DNA from: Rhypophila decipiens
Taxonomy: Eukaryota > Ascomycota > Sordariomycetes > Sordariales > Naviculisporaceae
DNA: 64,000 nucleotides
Direction of reading: 5' to 3'
NCBI GenBank assembly: GCA_033297075.1
Contig: MU858151.1
Coordinates: forward strand, 62,001 to 126,000
In this document: positions 53,392 through 64,000 of the stretch, piece after piece
Position numbering within the stretch: position 1 is the first letter of the stretch
How the letters are laid out: each line of letters begins with the position of its first letter
Made by a program: the position numbers and the translations under genes
The notes under the pieces: generated by a model
What the model saw: only the letters and a program-made list of their open reading frames with translations
The model's database searches: none
What the model was told of the DNA's origin: nothing

Positions 53392-56300
53392 TCAATCCCG
53401 AGAGTCGGCGCCACGTCCCATCTCTCTACCATCGACCGGGAGGCTCGAATCGCTGCTGCTGGTATGGGTCAAATAATCGCCAAAGACGCGCTCCTCGATG
53501 TCCATATCCTTCCACTGCAGACCAGTCCGCTTGCGCTCCTGCCGTCTAAAGTAGACGCGCTTGCCCCATTTCCAGGCCTCGACGCCAGCAAAGAACAAGA
53601 AGGCGGCGATGAACACGATGCCCCACTCCCACGAGATTCCCATGTGCTTGAAGACCACCTTGTTGATGACGGGGATGTAGAGAGTCGGGAAGAGGGTGAC
53701 AAAGCCACCGATGATGGCCCAAAAGAGGAACTTGTTCCTCCAGACGTCATGGAACCACTGGGTAAAGTACTTTTTGCTGCCGGGCTGCATGCGGAAGAAG
53801 GACCGGCGCACATCGACAAGCTCCCAGGCCAAGAAGAGAGCGAACCAGGTGAGACAGGCAAAGGTTGTGGCGCGGGCTTTGAAGACGGTCTCGCACGTGG
53901 GGGAGAAACGATCGTTGCAGTCCAGTCCGAGGTCTCCGTCGCCAAAGGCATAGACGCGCAGGACGAAGCTGGTCAGGCAGAGGGCCGCGATCCACAGGCC
54001 GTAGACGACCATGTCGATGCAAAATTCCCACGTAAAGATGCCCGTCTTGAGGTTTTGGGGAGGACGGCGCATAATGTCGGGCACGGCGCGTTCGAAACCG
54101 AGACCCATGTCGGGCAGACCCGAAGTGACCATGATGATCCAGACGATCTCGACAGGCGCGAGGGGGAAGACGGAGAGGCCTGTGGCGTCCTTGAAGACGA
54201 GACCGATGAGGAGGGTGCAGGCTTGCGCAATATTCTCGGCCAGCACGTGAAGGACGAATTTCTGGATGTTATCAAAAATACGACGGCCTTCTTCGATGGC
54301 GGCTACGATGGAGGCAAAGTTGTCGTCGGTCAGGACAATGTCGGAGGCGTCCTTGGCCACGTCGGATCCGGACTGGCCCATGGCGATTCCGACATCTGCG
54401 CGGCGGAGAGAAGGAGAATCGTTGACGCCGTCGCCCGTCTGTTTTTGTTAGCATGTTTGCTTCATGAACAGCCACCAAAGAAGGAAAATAACTAACCATG
54501 GCACAAAACTTTCCACGTCTGTGAAGAGCCTCAATCATGCGGACCTTGGTGCTCGGCGCACATCTAGCGATAACCAGCGGCAAGACAGGAAGTTCATCAA
54601 CCTGCTGATCGCTCAGCGCATCAAAGTCTCCAGCGGTCATGACCATGGCCTTGGCTACATCGGCGCTGACCCGTTCCATACGGCTCGGCAAGATGCCAAC
54701 TTCAATAGCAATCGCCTTGGCCGTCTCCGGGTGGTCGCCCGTCAACATGTGCACCGAGATGCCGGCCTGGTGGCATTCCCTCACGGCGGCAGCAGATTCG
54801 GGTCGGGGCGGGTCATACAGACCAATCAGGCCCCTGAAGACGAGATCTTTTTCAATCTCGTCGCGGTTCATGTCCTCGGAGACGGTGACGTTGGATGGGA
54901 CAGTCCGGCTAGCCAGGGCCAGGACACGAAGTCCCAGCCCGGCAAAGACCTCCATGTTTCTCAGAATCTCGTTCTTGAATTCCTCGGTAACATCCAGCTC
55001 CTTCTCGCCAATTGTGTACTTGGGGCAGACACCAATGACTCTTTCGACAGCACCCTTGGTAAAGGCGACGTTCTCGCCCGTCTCGTTGTTCCGCATCACG
55101 ACACTCATGCGCTTCACGTCGCTGTCGAACGGGAACTCGGCGACCTCGCTCCACTTGCCGGGCTTGCTGGCGTCCTGAGAAACCACATTCAGACGGTTAA
55201 AGTCAAAACGGCTGGCAAAAACCTGGATCGCAATCTCGGTCGGGTCTCCTCGGGCGTGCCACTCGCCAGGCTGCTTCTCGTATACCGTCGCAAGGTTGGC
55301 CAGCGAAGCAACCGTCAGAAAATCCTGCAGCCGGGAAGCAGATGACTGTTTGCTCGTGGCCAAAAGCTCCTGGGCAGAAGTGGCAACTCCGTCTTCGCCT
55401 CCGGCAGACTTGAAGTTGATTTGCGTGGGAACCTTTTCCGAGAACTTGATCTTTCCCTTGGTCGGGTCAAAGGGCGAAGCACCGGCCGCCATCTCGACGG
55501 TGTACGTGCCCATTCCAGGAACCCACGCGCCGCGAGCAACCATCTTTCCCTGGGTAAGAGTACCAGTCTTGTCGCTGCAGATGTCGGTGACGGCGCCGAG
55601 AGCCTCCAGACTCTTGAGGTTGCGCACAATGACGTTGCGCTCGACCATGCGCTTGGTGCCGGCAGCCATGGTGATGGTCAAGACGACCACCAACGAGGCG
55701 GGAATCATGGACAGACCCGTGGCGACGGCGTAGATGATGACCTGCTGGTTGGTATCAAACTTGTTGGCGCCCAGGACGACAATCGCAAACACAACGGCGA
55801 TAGCAAAAAGAAGCATGGCCAGCTTGCTGAGCTTCCTCTGCAGCGGGGTTCCAACACTGACGCCGAGGAACTTTCCAGCCACGTCGCCGAGAGTCAGGGT
55901 GTAAGCCTCGAGGTACCGATGCGGGCCGGCCTTGCCCTTGTCGTTGCGCTTGACGGGGCGGACCTTGCTGTCTTTTTTGTTGAGGGCCGAGGCGATGGCG
56001 CCGATCTCGGTGTAGATGCCGGTAGCGAAGACGATTCCCTTGGCACGACCCTTGGTCACCGTGGACGAGGAATAGGCGACGTTGAGGCGGTCGCCGGGCC
56101 CGGTGGTGTCGGGGAAGGTGGCATTCTCGGATTTGCGGACGGGGAGGGATTCGCCTGTCAGCAGGGCCTCGTCGGTTTCAAAATTCTTGGCTTCGATGAG
56201 GCTTTGTATGAGGTTAGTGAGATGTTATTCTGTAAAGTGAGTTGGGGCAACTCACCGAAGATCGGCAGGAATCGTGTCGCCCATCTTGACTTCAACCAAA

Positions 56301-56872
56301 TCGCCGGGCACAATCTCTCCCGAGGGGACAACGATGGCCTCCCCGCCACGAACGACATTCGCAGTGGGAGAACTCAAGCTCCGCAGCGAGTCCATGGTCT
56401 TTTCGGCAGAATATTCCTGGAAGAAACCAACGACGACATTGAGAAGAATAACAGCAGCGACGACACCACCCTCGATGTACGACTTGATGGCAAAACTGAC
56501 GGCCATGGCCAGGACCAGGACCATGGTCATGGCGTTGGCCACCTGGGCGATGACGATCTTGATGGGCTGCACGCCCTCGGCCTCGCCCAGGTCGTTGGTG
56601 CCGTACTCTTCGACCCGGCGCTTGGCTTCCTCTGGGGACAGACCCGAGAGGGGGTCAGCACCGAGCTCGGCTGCCAGCTCTGAGAAGGTCAAGGCGTGAG
56701 CCGGGCGAGTGAGCGGCTTGTTGGACTGGCCCGAGACGTGTGCCTCCGGGCCCCCGGAGCCGGGAGTTTTGGCATTCTTGCTGCTGTTGTTGTTGCTCGA
56801 CTCTCCGGGACTGTGGCCCCGGTCGAGAGTCCCGGAGCCCTTCTCCGGATCTCCACTTGGAGTGGCGCCCAT
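53392..56872 (-). CDS. ENA-type (type IID) P-type Na+/K+-efflux ATPase
   Basis: Exons 56872-56256, 56201-54497 and 54438-53392 (introns of 54 and 58 nt) give about 1,122 aa. After an ~50-residue Ser/Asn-rich N-terminus come the P-type domains: 'ALTFSELAAELG', actuator 'DEALLTGESLPV', phosphorylation site 'DKTGTLTQGKMV' (D416), nucleotide-binding 'FTKGAVERVI', 'MLTGDHPETAKAIA', and hinge 'TGDGVNDSPSLRRADVG' (775 onward). Around ten membrane segments are spread at the N-terminal, central ('MLLFAIAVVFAIVVLG') and C-terminal parts. The sequence matches the fungal ENA family, which pumps Na+ or K+ out of the cell during salt or alkaline stress, rather than PMA-type H+ or Ca2+ pumps. The long intact frame and all motifs indicate a functional gene. 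Confidence 0.93.
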
Positions 56873-59799
56873 TGCTGTGGTCGGTGGCAGTTACTCCGCC
56901 CTGTACGTTGTTTTGGGGGTACCAATATGTTGAAAAGTTGTCAATTGGTAATTTTGGTCTTGTTATTTGTGTTGGGATTCGCTGGAGCAGTCGATAGGTC
57001 AAAGAAGAGAGAGTCAGAAGCAAAGGGAAAGGGCAGAAGGGCCAATTCAAGTGTCCCACGAACGGTCGATAGGCTCTTTTGTGGGTTCCGGTGCTGGGTC
57101 TTCGGTTACAGCAGGAATAGCCAATGCACTAGTGAAGGCAAATGTGAATGTGCCAATGCACGGGATGTGGCATATAGATGTGAGGGCCAGAAGGGTTCAC
57201 AGTCTGGGCGGCAGTCTGGAATGGATCGAGATGGATATCTGGACGACCTCTTATGTATCTCCTCCCGCTTCTTCACACCGAATGCCCGGGAAATGTTGCA
57301 ATTCCTGTCAAGAGCCCACAATGCCCAGAAAACCTGTTCCTCCCAATCCCGAGGCCTGGTCTGAACGTGTTCGGTTGGGGAAGGTGCTTTGTCTGTTTGG
57401 ATGGAGTGTCATGGATTGTGGTACAGCGCTTGGCGGCTCGGCGTCGACTTGGCATCTTTGCAACTGTTGATCGTCTCGTCTTGGCGGTTTGGTGGAGAAG
57501 CTAGCAAGTCTCTCGGCGTCTGCACGTGGGCAGAGCTACTGGATGAGAGAAGAAAAGAAGACAAAAAAGTACAGCTCGTTGTGGGATATGTCATGGCAAA
57601 TCTATCCCACTCATGCACAAATAAGATGACAGTTGGGGCAAACAATATTGGGGGACTCACAGCGGGCGGGCATTATCCATACTCCATGGGGGCCGACTCG
57701 GCCGAGTGCCACGCGGGGTGGGAGTTGTTGTTCTCGACTTCACCTTTTGGCCCGGTACGGAGGCAAAGAACTTCCAGATGTCGTCACACCTGGGCACTTC
57801 CCGTCCCGGGAGACATTACCAAGTTCCCGTCCGTTCCGTCTGCGGTACCCGTCCGTATCTTGTGTTCTTGATAAGGGATTGTTACTAGTACTCAACCAAG
57901 GTTTCCAAAACCTCTTGACCTCGGGCAAAGTTGTTGAAGCAACGGAAGAGACCATTGGTTTCACACGGCGCCAAACAAAGTCCATTCTTCCTGCCACCGA
58001 CATTTCACGATACCCATGAAGCGCAAAGAAACAAGCAACAGGGTGTCCCTCCTTGCCGTCACATGGTGATGAGGGGTTCGAAACACCGATAAGCTTCTTG
58101 CAACTCTTCAAGAGATCTGAGCACACGACAAGGAGAAAAGGCAAAAAGCCGTTTTGTCTTTTTTTCGTTTTTGTCCGCCAATTCCTTCTCCTGCCCATGT
58201 GCCAAGGCCGCCAAGGCCACCATGCAGGGTCCCGAGACCACTTGAGAGCCTCCCTGTGGGTCCGCCAAGCTCCCTAGCGCGGGAGTTTGCGGCTATGACG
58301 GCATCCACCAATGGTGGGGTTCGTGGGGCAAACTTGAGTTTCCCTTTGACAAACCCCGGACTGACGGAGGAAACCGTTCAGGTCGTGTTGTCCAGCCTCT
58401 CGGATGTGGCTTTTTGAGATTGCTTGAGAATTCTTTCAGACCTGTGGTCGTTTCAGTCAATTCAGTCAAGGTGGTTGGAGCGTTCGTGACTGAGCCGGCA
58501 CTGCATAATGCTGCTGTGCCGGAACAGTCGGTTGGCTTGGCTTTTGTTTGCTGTTGCAGCTAGGATGGGGAACATGAAAGCGATGCTGCAAGAAGACGGT
58601 GAGCGTCTTGGGTCTCTTGGCTCACTCAAGATCGCCGCTGATAGCCATGATGGGTCAAGATGGGTTTGACAAGGGTTGCTAACGGTCTTGTTCTTTTCCA
58701 AGTTTGGCCATCATGATTGTCCCTCAATTCTGGGCTGAGGTCACCGCCATGGTCAAAATTGTGACCAGGACCCTGATGGACCGTTTGGTGAGATCACAGA
58801 AAAGATGCCAAGGTGGAAACAGAAACCGTTCCCGTCAGGCCGTCGTTTGGTATTATTGCCAACACTGATTACTTTACGATGAAGCTCGTTCCGGTTCGAC
58901 TTGCCGAGTTGGATGGCCCGGCGTGAGAATGGTTGCTCTATCGAGAATCTGTGTCATGGGCTTGTATCAAGACATGTGTTTCAGAGACGGATTATTAGCT
59001 CTCTTCCGACTTCAAGCTGCTAACGAGCACGACAAGCTGTAAATTATCCGATTGGGTGTGTTGTTGGATCTCACACGTGCACGGAGACCAGGTTGACGAT
59101 GGACGAGCCAAAAGCTTGAACTCGATCAAGCATTGTCTCGGGGACTTGTTTTGCTTGGCTCACCACCCTCCCCTCTGCAGTTGTTTCCCAGCCCTTGTTG
59201 TCACAGCTCATCGTAGACGCGTCTCAGATGGCGGCATTTTCTTTCTGTACATGGTTGTTCCACCCAGGGACCACGTAGAGTTCATCCTTTATCCCAACCA
59301 CCGCATACCACGCCGGCTGTCACATTGTCTGTGCCCAAGTGCCGGCAGGAACGGGGCGGGAGACAAAACAGTGAACTCGGCAGTGAAACACGCATGTCAA
59401 CGCCCATCTCACGCTCACGCGAGCACCTTCCATCTCGAGACTCAAGCTCGAAGCCGGGAAGCAAACACTGCCGAGAGCAATGCAACGGTGGGGACTGGGT
59501 ATCGATGATCAACGGCCCAAGCGTACGTAAGACCCGTGAAATTTGTATCGACACGGTACATGGCCCGGCGAATGCTACATATTACATGCTGTTATTGATG
59601 ACCACCTGTGCCTCACAACAAGAGAGGCCCTAGAAAAGTCTCAGGATTGCATTGAGATGCCAGTCAGTGTCTCTGTTTATATCACTACAAGTCAAAAAAG
59701 GGGGAGTGGGATCATCCAAAGAGTCCAAAAGACAATCATGTAACAAAAGTCAAAAGACGGGGTGCAAAAAAGCTCGCTTTCGAGATGTTTATCATATGA
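56873..59799. other. Long gene-free upstream region of the ENA-type gene
   Basis: About 2.9 kb with no convincing protein gene on either strand. Short open frames overlap on several frames without motifs. Base composition is close to that of the surrounding spacers and no long repeat was seen. It may contain a large regulatory region for the ATPase gene, or an unrecognised noncoding gene. Confidence 0.4.
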
Positions 59800-59923
59800 T
59801 GCCCAATAACAGGATTGAACTGTTGACCTTCGCATGACTGTATGGTACCTCCTTTACTCCATAGAGAGTAAAGCGTGGAGAATACTATTAGTACGACGCT
59901 CTAACCGGCTGAGCTAATCGGGC
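59800..59923 (-). tRNA. tRNA-Ile (anticodon AAT) with 50-nt intron
   Basis: On the minus strand from 59923 the acceptor GCCCGAT pairs with ATTGGGC. The D-arm is TAGCTCAGCCGGTTAGAGC, the anticodon loop CTAATA|A with AAT, the T-arm AACAGTTCAATCCTGTT, and discriminator A at 59800. The intron, 59885-59836, is placed after position 37 and contains the hairpin CTTTACTC...GAGTAAAG. Mature length is 74 nt. Confidence 0.93.
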
Positions 59924-60696
59924 TTGCTTGTCTTGGATGTTAATGTCTGAACTGTATTAGTCTATAAAGTGCCGAAGGCAGGGCTTGCAGCAAAGTTCTC
60001 ATTTTCTGACTCGGTTGATGGGGCGGTGGTGGAGCATGGTTAAAGAGGGTTCTTCCGGGCCTGCGGAAGAGGGCGAAGAGCACCCAGCTTCGGAGTGAGA
60101 GTGCTGCTATCCAACATTCCGAGCAGAGACTCCTTTGTTCCATACGAGGATTCATTGAGACCTCTCTCGGAGTCAGTCTATCACTGCATATGCCTTCCTA
60201 GCAGTTCAGTGAATTTGGCATGTGTGATTTGCTCGAGGAGCTGGAAGCCATCAGTCTTCCGACATCGGCGTCTCCCTGACAACGCCCCTTTCTCCACTCG
60301 CCCCTTTTCGTCGCGGCCCCAAGATAAACTTTGTTCCATTACAACATGCATTTGCAATATAAGTGGAATAAAGGACGGACATGATCTCTGTTCCACGAAC
60401 AATGGATAATGTATATTCTCAAGGCTTTGCAAAATCTTACTCATTGGGAGAGGCCACCTTCCATGAGCTACGTACGGATTGGCACATGATTTCCACAAGA
60501 ACATTCGTGATAAAATACATAGTCTGAGCATACGGGTTGCCTATCCAAACTTAAAACCTCAAAGTGTCGAGGACAGAAGCCAAGCCTCCGTGTCAAGTCA
60601 CCTTGTTTTTTCCTACGCTTCATCTTGCCATCTCAGATGGGCTCGGCCGCTAGCGGCCACGAAGCAACGTAGGAATGGCATTCAATGCCGTCGAGC
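59924..60696. other. Intergenic
   Basis: Spacer between tRNA-Ile and the 3' end of the small Cys/His-rich protein gene. Nothing recognised. Confidence 0.4.
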
Positions 60697-61130
60697 CTAG
60701 ATTAGTACTCGTTGGGGTGGGTGGGAGATATTCCGGGGACTAGATAGATTAAACGTTGTTTGTCAGTGTTCGATGAGAGTACCGTGCCTGCGGACCTCAT
60801 GAGCTTCATCAATACTCACCTCCTCTCAGCCCGGTTGCTCACCTTCTTGTTCTTCTTCTTCTCTTCTTTCTGTCTCGAAATCTCCTCCTTTCTGCTGCTC
60901 GCAGCATCCTCCTGCTCAAACTTTGAATAGGTGGGCGTATACAACGCCTGCTCCACGACCTTGGTGCACAGAGCGCAGGCTTCAGACTTGATGTGGTACC
61001 AGTTCGTATGGTAAGGGCAGATCATCTGGTGCTCGGTGCAAATCAAGCTCCCCTTGGGTTTCCAGCAGTTCCCCTTGTTCTTCCCTTTCAAAGGGCAATG
61101 ATGGGAAACGCTTCCTTTTGCTTGGGGCAT
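60697..61130 (-). CDS. Small Cys/His-rich (putative zinc-binding) protein
   Basis: Exon 1 61130-60820 and exon 2 60739-60697 (80-nt intron, GTGAGT donor, ATCTAG acceptor, phase 2) give about 117 aa. The first half has regularly spaced Cys and His (C12, C22, C31, H34, C38, H41, H46, C52, C55), e.g. 'CTEHQMICPYH' and 'EACALC', which could form one or two zinc sites. The second half is a strongly charged helix with 'SSRKEEISRQKEEKKKNKK'. I do not recognise a family. It resembles small fungal proteins with a Cys-rich head and basic tail; nuclear or nucleic-acid-associated roles are conceivable but unsupported. The start has a good context (GCCATGC). Confidence 0.65.
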
Positions 61131-62018
61131 GGCTGCTTCTTGAGGCCAACTTTGTCTAGAGTAGAGTAGAGTCAGCTAGCTTGTCGCAGTCCAGATGAGG
61201 ATGATGATGGAGCAAAATAAACAACAACTTGAAGCGGCGAGGGTCGAGGTCTTTAAATACTCAATCTCCAAGTCTCCCTGAGTTGGAGATACTCGTCTTG
61301 TTTACGCGACTCAGGGGTTGTTTACTTTTCAGCGGCGGCTGTTCTGGGACAGGTGCACTGGAGGCAGTACAGATCAAAGTATGTCTTGCGAACATGGACA
61401 TCATATATTATCAGCCGCTGTGGTGTTGACCTTGACAATTCAGCATCCATCAGGCTCGCTATATGGACGATCCCAGACTGGATGCTGCTGTATTACATGG
61501 ACTCTCGGGACATGATAGTAACAAGATATCTCGGGTGGGATTATGTAAGGTTGTCCTTGAATTACGTGAGCCAGCCTCAGATGGGCGATCAGTATCACAA
61601 AGAAAACATCTTTTATCCATCTTCAACGAGTCCATCCTTTGACCCCAGTCTTTTCTCCCCATCAATCTATAATAGTATTATCCAACCCTCGACCGAACAA
61701 AGAACTTGTGACCGGGTGCCGACGTCTTCGTTAACTCCGTCTTATCGCTGCATTGAGACTTTGAAAGCCTCTTTCACTTTCTGAATCTTGCATCCAAAAT
61801 AGGAACAAAGCGGCCGAGGCACAATCTCCCTTTCCCACTGTTCTCAGAACAGAGTATAAGACCATGTCGTCTCTATTCTTGCTGCCTGGCCCCTTCAACC
61901 CCTTTCCCAAGCAAGCAACTTGACCGGTACAAAGCCAGTTTGCCTAGCTATCATTCTAGGCCACGAAATAACGCATATTGTTCATTCAGCTATTCACAAA
62001 GACGTTATCAATCCAAAA
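61131..62018. other. Divergent intergenic region
   Basis: Between the small Cys/His-rich gene and the kinase-like gene. A short TAGAG repeat occurs at about 61155-61170. No gene recognised. Confidence 0.4.
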
Positions 62019-63806
62019 ATGCCTCGAGGTTCTTCTCACCAATATGCTCTAAGCGACGACGAGCCGGAGCGTGTCCCGGTATCAGAGCCATCGGCTGTCC
62101 TGGATGAGGAGGACGAAGTCGAGCTTCCCTGTTTCTATTGCGGCAGAAACCATGGAGACGATAGTTGCAAAGAGGCCGAGGGCAAGGTGTACCCGGGCGA
62201 GGAGGGACACCAGAGTAGCGGGTCTCGCCCTTCCGGGACCGGTAGAACGAGCGCCACGTCTAATCAGGACGAACAAATGACGGATGCCGAGTATGAGGGA
62301 GAAGAGGGGGAGGGCGATGGCCAGGATGTAGACATGACGGACGCTTCTGACGATGAATACGTAGAAGAGGGCGAGGAAGAGTACGAGGAGGGGGATGCTA
62401 CGCCGATAGGACCAGCTGGACATGAGGAGGAGGAGGAGGAGTACTACGAGGAAGACGAGGACCAAGAACAAGTATCAGACGTGGATATGGGGACTCCTCG
62501 CCCAACAGAGTCGACGCCCTACACGGGCTCGACGTCGCAGCACGGCCACGAGTCATGGAGCACGTTCAAATACAAGGTGCTGAAGCAAGCCCGGGTCCAT
62601 TTCGAGGTCGATGGCTGCCTCACCACCTCGCATCTCTCTGGCGGCTCGTACAACCGCGTGGCGAGCATCGAGCTGAACGGGGTGCCCAAGTGGATCATAC
62701 GCCTGTCGCGAAAGGAAGGAAAGGACTTCTTGGCCGACCTCGCGCCGCTGTTCTTCCTCGAGAAGCACACCACCATCCCAGCCCCTCGCGTGGTCGCCTG
62801 GGACACCGAGGGGGAGGGCACCTGCGTCGAAAGGCCTTTTATGATCATGAAGAGGCTGAACGGTGATTGCCTCAACAGGGGCAACTACGGGACGAGATTC
62901 GATCCCGAGTACAAGGACCAGGTTGCCAGGGAGCTGGGTCTAGCCTACAGGGAGATGCTGGCCACCAAGAGCAGCCGCGCAGGAGTCATGGTCTTCCCGC
63001 CCGGCGTCGAGCTCGAGGCTAGCCGCAACAACCCGTCAAAGGACTACCCCGTGTGGGTGGCCCCTTTCTGCCCTCACTGGGGCCTCAAACGCTACCTGCG
63101 CTACGAGGCCAGGCCTTGGGATCCCCACTCGCCGCCGGAGCAGCCTCCGGTCCAGGTCTTGAAGTCCCTTTTCGATGCCATGTCCAGGAGTGCCACGGCG
63201 AGACTCGCAAAGATTGAGCGAGATTATGGGTACGACAAGGACGAGGTCCGTGACGACAAGGCGAAGCGCCGGAAGGAACTCAAGGACGAGATCGATTTGT
63301 GGACCTTTTTCTCGGGCGCCATGGGGCAGATGGAACAGCTGGGCGTGTTCCCGGCCGACATGCCGAACGCGCTTTATCACAGCGACATGGCGAAGCGGAA
63401 CCTGATCTACGACAGAAAGCAATACCCCAACGGAAGGGGCCTCGGCATCCTCGACTGGGACGACTGCTACTTCCTGCCCATCTTTGTGGCCTGCAGACCG
63501 CCGGCCGAGCTCTGGTCCAACGAGATCAGCCAGGACTACTACATCGAGTGCCTGGACCCAGAGCCCGAGCTCACCGACGAGGAGCAGGCGCGCAAGGACA
63601 TCTTTTTCGAGGCTGCCGGCCCAGAGTACGCCAAGTATGCCAACGACGAGGTTTACCAGGTTGCGCGCGACATGCTCAGATGTTGCATTTTGGGTTTGAA
63701 TCAAAGGAGTAGACAGGAAAAGGCTTTCAGGGTGACGGAGCAATGGAAAAAGCAATGGGCGGGGTATTGTGCCAATCCCGGCCCCGAGGGCGAGTATGAA
63801 GAGTGA
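62019..63806 (+). CDS. APH-fold kinase-like protein with CCHC-like knuckle and acidic N-terminus
   Basis: A single exon gives about 595 aa from the ATG at 62019 (AAAAATGC context; no upstream in-frame ATG). Near residues 36-50 is 'CFYCGRNHGDDSC', a CX2CX3HX4C knuckle close to the retroviral-type CCHC zinc knuckle but one residue short. A very acidic D/E/G-rich region follows (~75-165). The APH/kinase-like domain shows the loop 'GGSYNRVASI', 'WIIRLSR', catalytic 'YHSDMAKRNLIYD' (D456, N461) and 'GILDWDDC' (D479). Order and motifs match the gene at 19757-21916, so they are paralogous or members of one expanded fungal APH family. Substrate unknown. The product ends about 190 bp before the window edge. 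Confidence 0.88.
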   Translation: MPRGSSHQYALSDDEPERVPVSEPSAVLDEEDEVELPCFYCGRNHGDDSCKEAEGKVYPGEEGHQSSGSRPSGTGRTSATSNQDEQMTDAEYEGEEGEGDGQDVDMTDASDDEYVEEGEEEYEEGDATPIGPAGHEEEEEEYYEEDEDQEQVSDVDMGTPRPTESTPYTGSTSQHGHESWSTFKYKVLKQARVHFEVDGCLTTSHLSGGSYNRVASIELNGVPKWIIRLSRKEGKDFLADLAPLFFLEKHTTIPAPRVVAWDTEGEGTCVERPFMIMKRLNGDCLNRGNYGTRFDPEYKDQVARELGLAYREMLATKSSRAGVMVFPPGVELEASRNNPSKDYPVWVAPFCPHWGLKRYLRYEARPWDPHSPPEQPPVQVLKSLFDAMSRSATARLAKIERDYGYDKDEVRDDKAKRRKELKDEIDLWTFFSGAMGQMEQLGVFPADMPNALYHSDMAKRNLIYDRKQYPNGRGLGILDWDDCYFLPIFVACRPPAELWSNEISQDYYIECLDPEPELTDEEQARKDIFFEAAGPEYAKYANDEVYQVARDMLRCCILGLNQRSRQEKAFRVTEQWKKQWAGYCANPGPEGEYEE

Positions 63807-64000
63807 TGGAAACGAGTCCGGGAGTTTAGAGGAGGAATTGCGGTGTATTCTAGAATGACGATACTGTTTTCGGAACTGTACACTATCTTTAACCATGACT
63901 TTGCAATTAGATGACCCCCTGAGCCGGCGAGTGATAGACGGACCTGTGCCTTGCATGTGAGTAGAAAGGCCCCCAAGATGTGGCACAGCGTTTTGAGTCC
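63807..64000. other. Window end, 3' flank
   Basis: Downstream of the kinase-like gene; nothing recognised. Confidence 0.4.

Noticed and set aside
53464..56683. Long plus-strand frames (343 and 420 codons) opposite the P-type ATPase
   Set aside because: Antisense to clear ATPase motifs, with repetitive charged composition and no recognisable domain.
1..64000. CRISPR arrays, operons, bacterial insertion sequences or ribosome binding sites
   Set aside because: The sequence is eukaryotic with spliceosomal introns; no spaced direct-repeat array or bacterial element was seen.

Overview
The window is nuclear DNA of a filamentous ascomycete (Pezizomycotina, probably a Sordariomycete). The evidence is short spliceosomal introns (51-90 nt with GT(A/G)AG-type donors and CTAAC/CTGAC branch sites), a dispersed single 5S rRNA gene, tRNA genes with introns after position 37, PTH11-type and CFEM proteins, fungal CAZyme families, and AT-rich repeat islands between GC-rich genes. 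The species cannot be named from the sequence. All exon models were read by eye from splice signals, reading phase and family motifs.

Layout. 0-17 kb: the last exon of a truncated gene, a flavin monooxygenase with a GC-AG intron, a candidate terminal-inverted-repeat element, a duplicated-domain hypothetical protein, and a giant (~3,214 aa) DUF6606/DUF3638/DUF3645-type protein carrying helicase-like motifs. 17-24 kb: intron-bearing tRNA-Lys, a membrane protein, an APH-fold kinase-like protein with an acidic N-terminus, and an HEXXH metallopeptidase-like protein. 24-35 kb: 5S rRNA, a tandemly duplicated 157-bp spacer segment, a CFEM/PTH11 receptor-like protein, a fungal multi-pass membrane protein, and an OTT_1508-like predicted deaminase.

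36-53 kb: a C2H2 zinc-finger protein (with an in-frame TAG that is probably intronic), followed by five secreted plant-biomass-type enzymes interrupted only by two unknown genes. These are an AA12-like quinoprotein dehydrogenase, a GH39-like hydrolase, a CE15 glucuronoyl esterase, a GMC oxidoreductase (AA3-like) and a GH7 endoglucanase. The two redox enzymes could support oxidative cellulose/lignin attack, CE15 and GH39 could act on xylan and lignin-xylan links, and GH7 acts on cellulose. Co-function and regulation by the zinc-finger protein are inference.

53-64 kb: an ENA-type P-type ATPase, a 3.8-kb stretch without a protein gene but holding intron-bearing tRNA-Ile, a small Cys/His-rich protein, and a second acidic-N-terminus APH-fold kinase-like protein that resembles the one at 20 kb.
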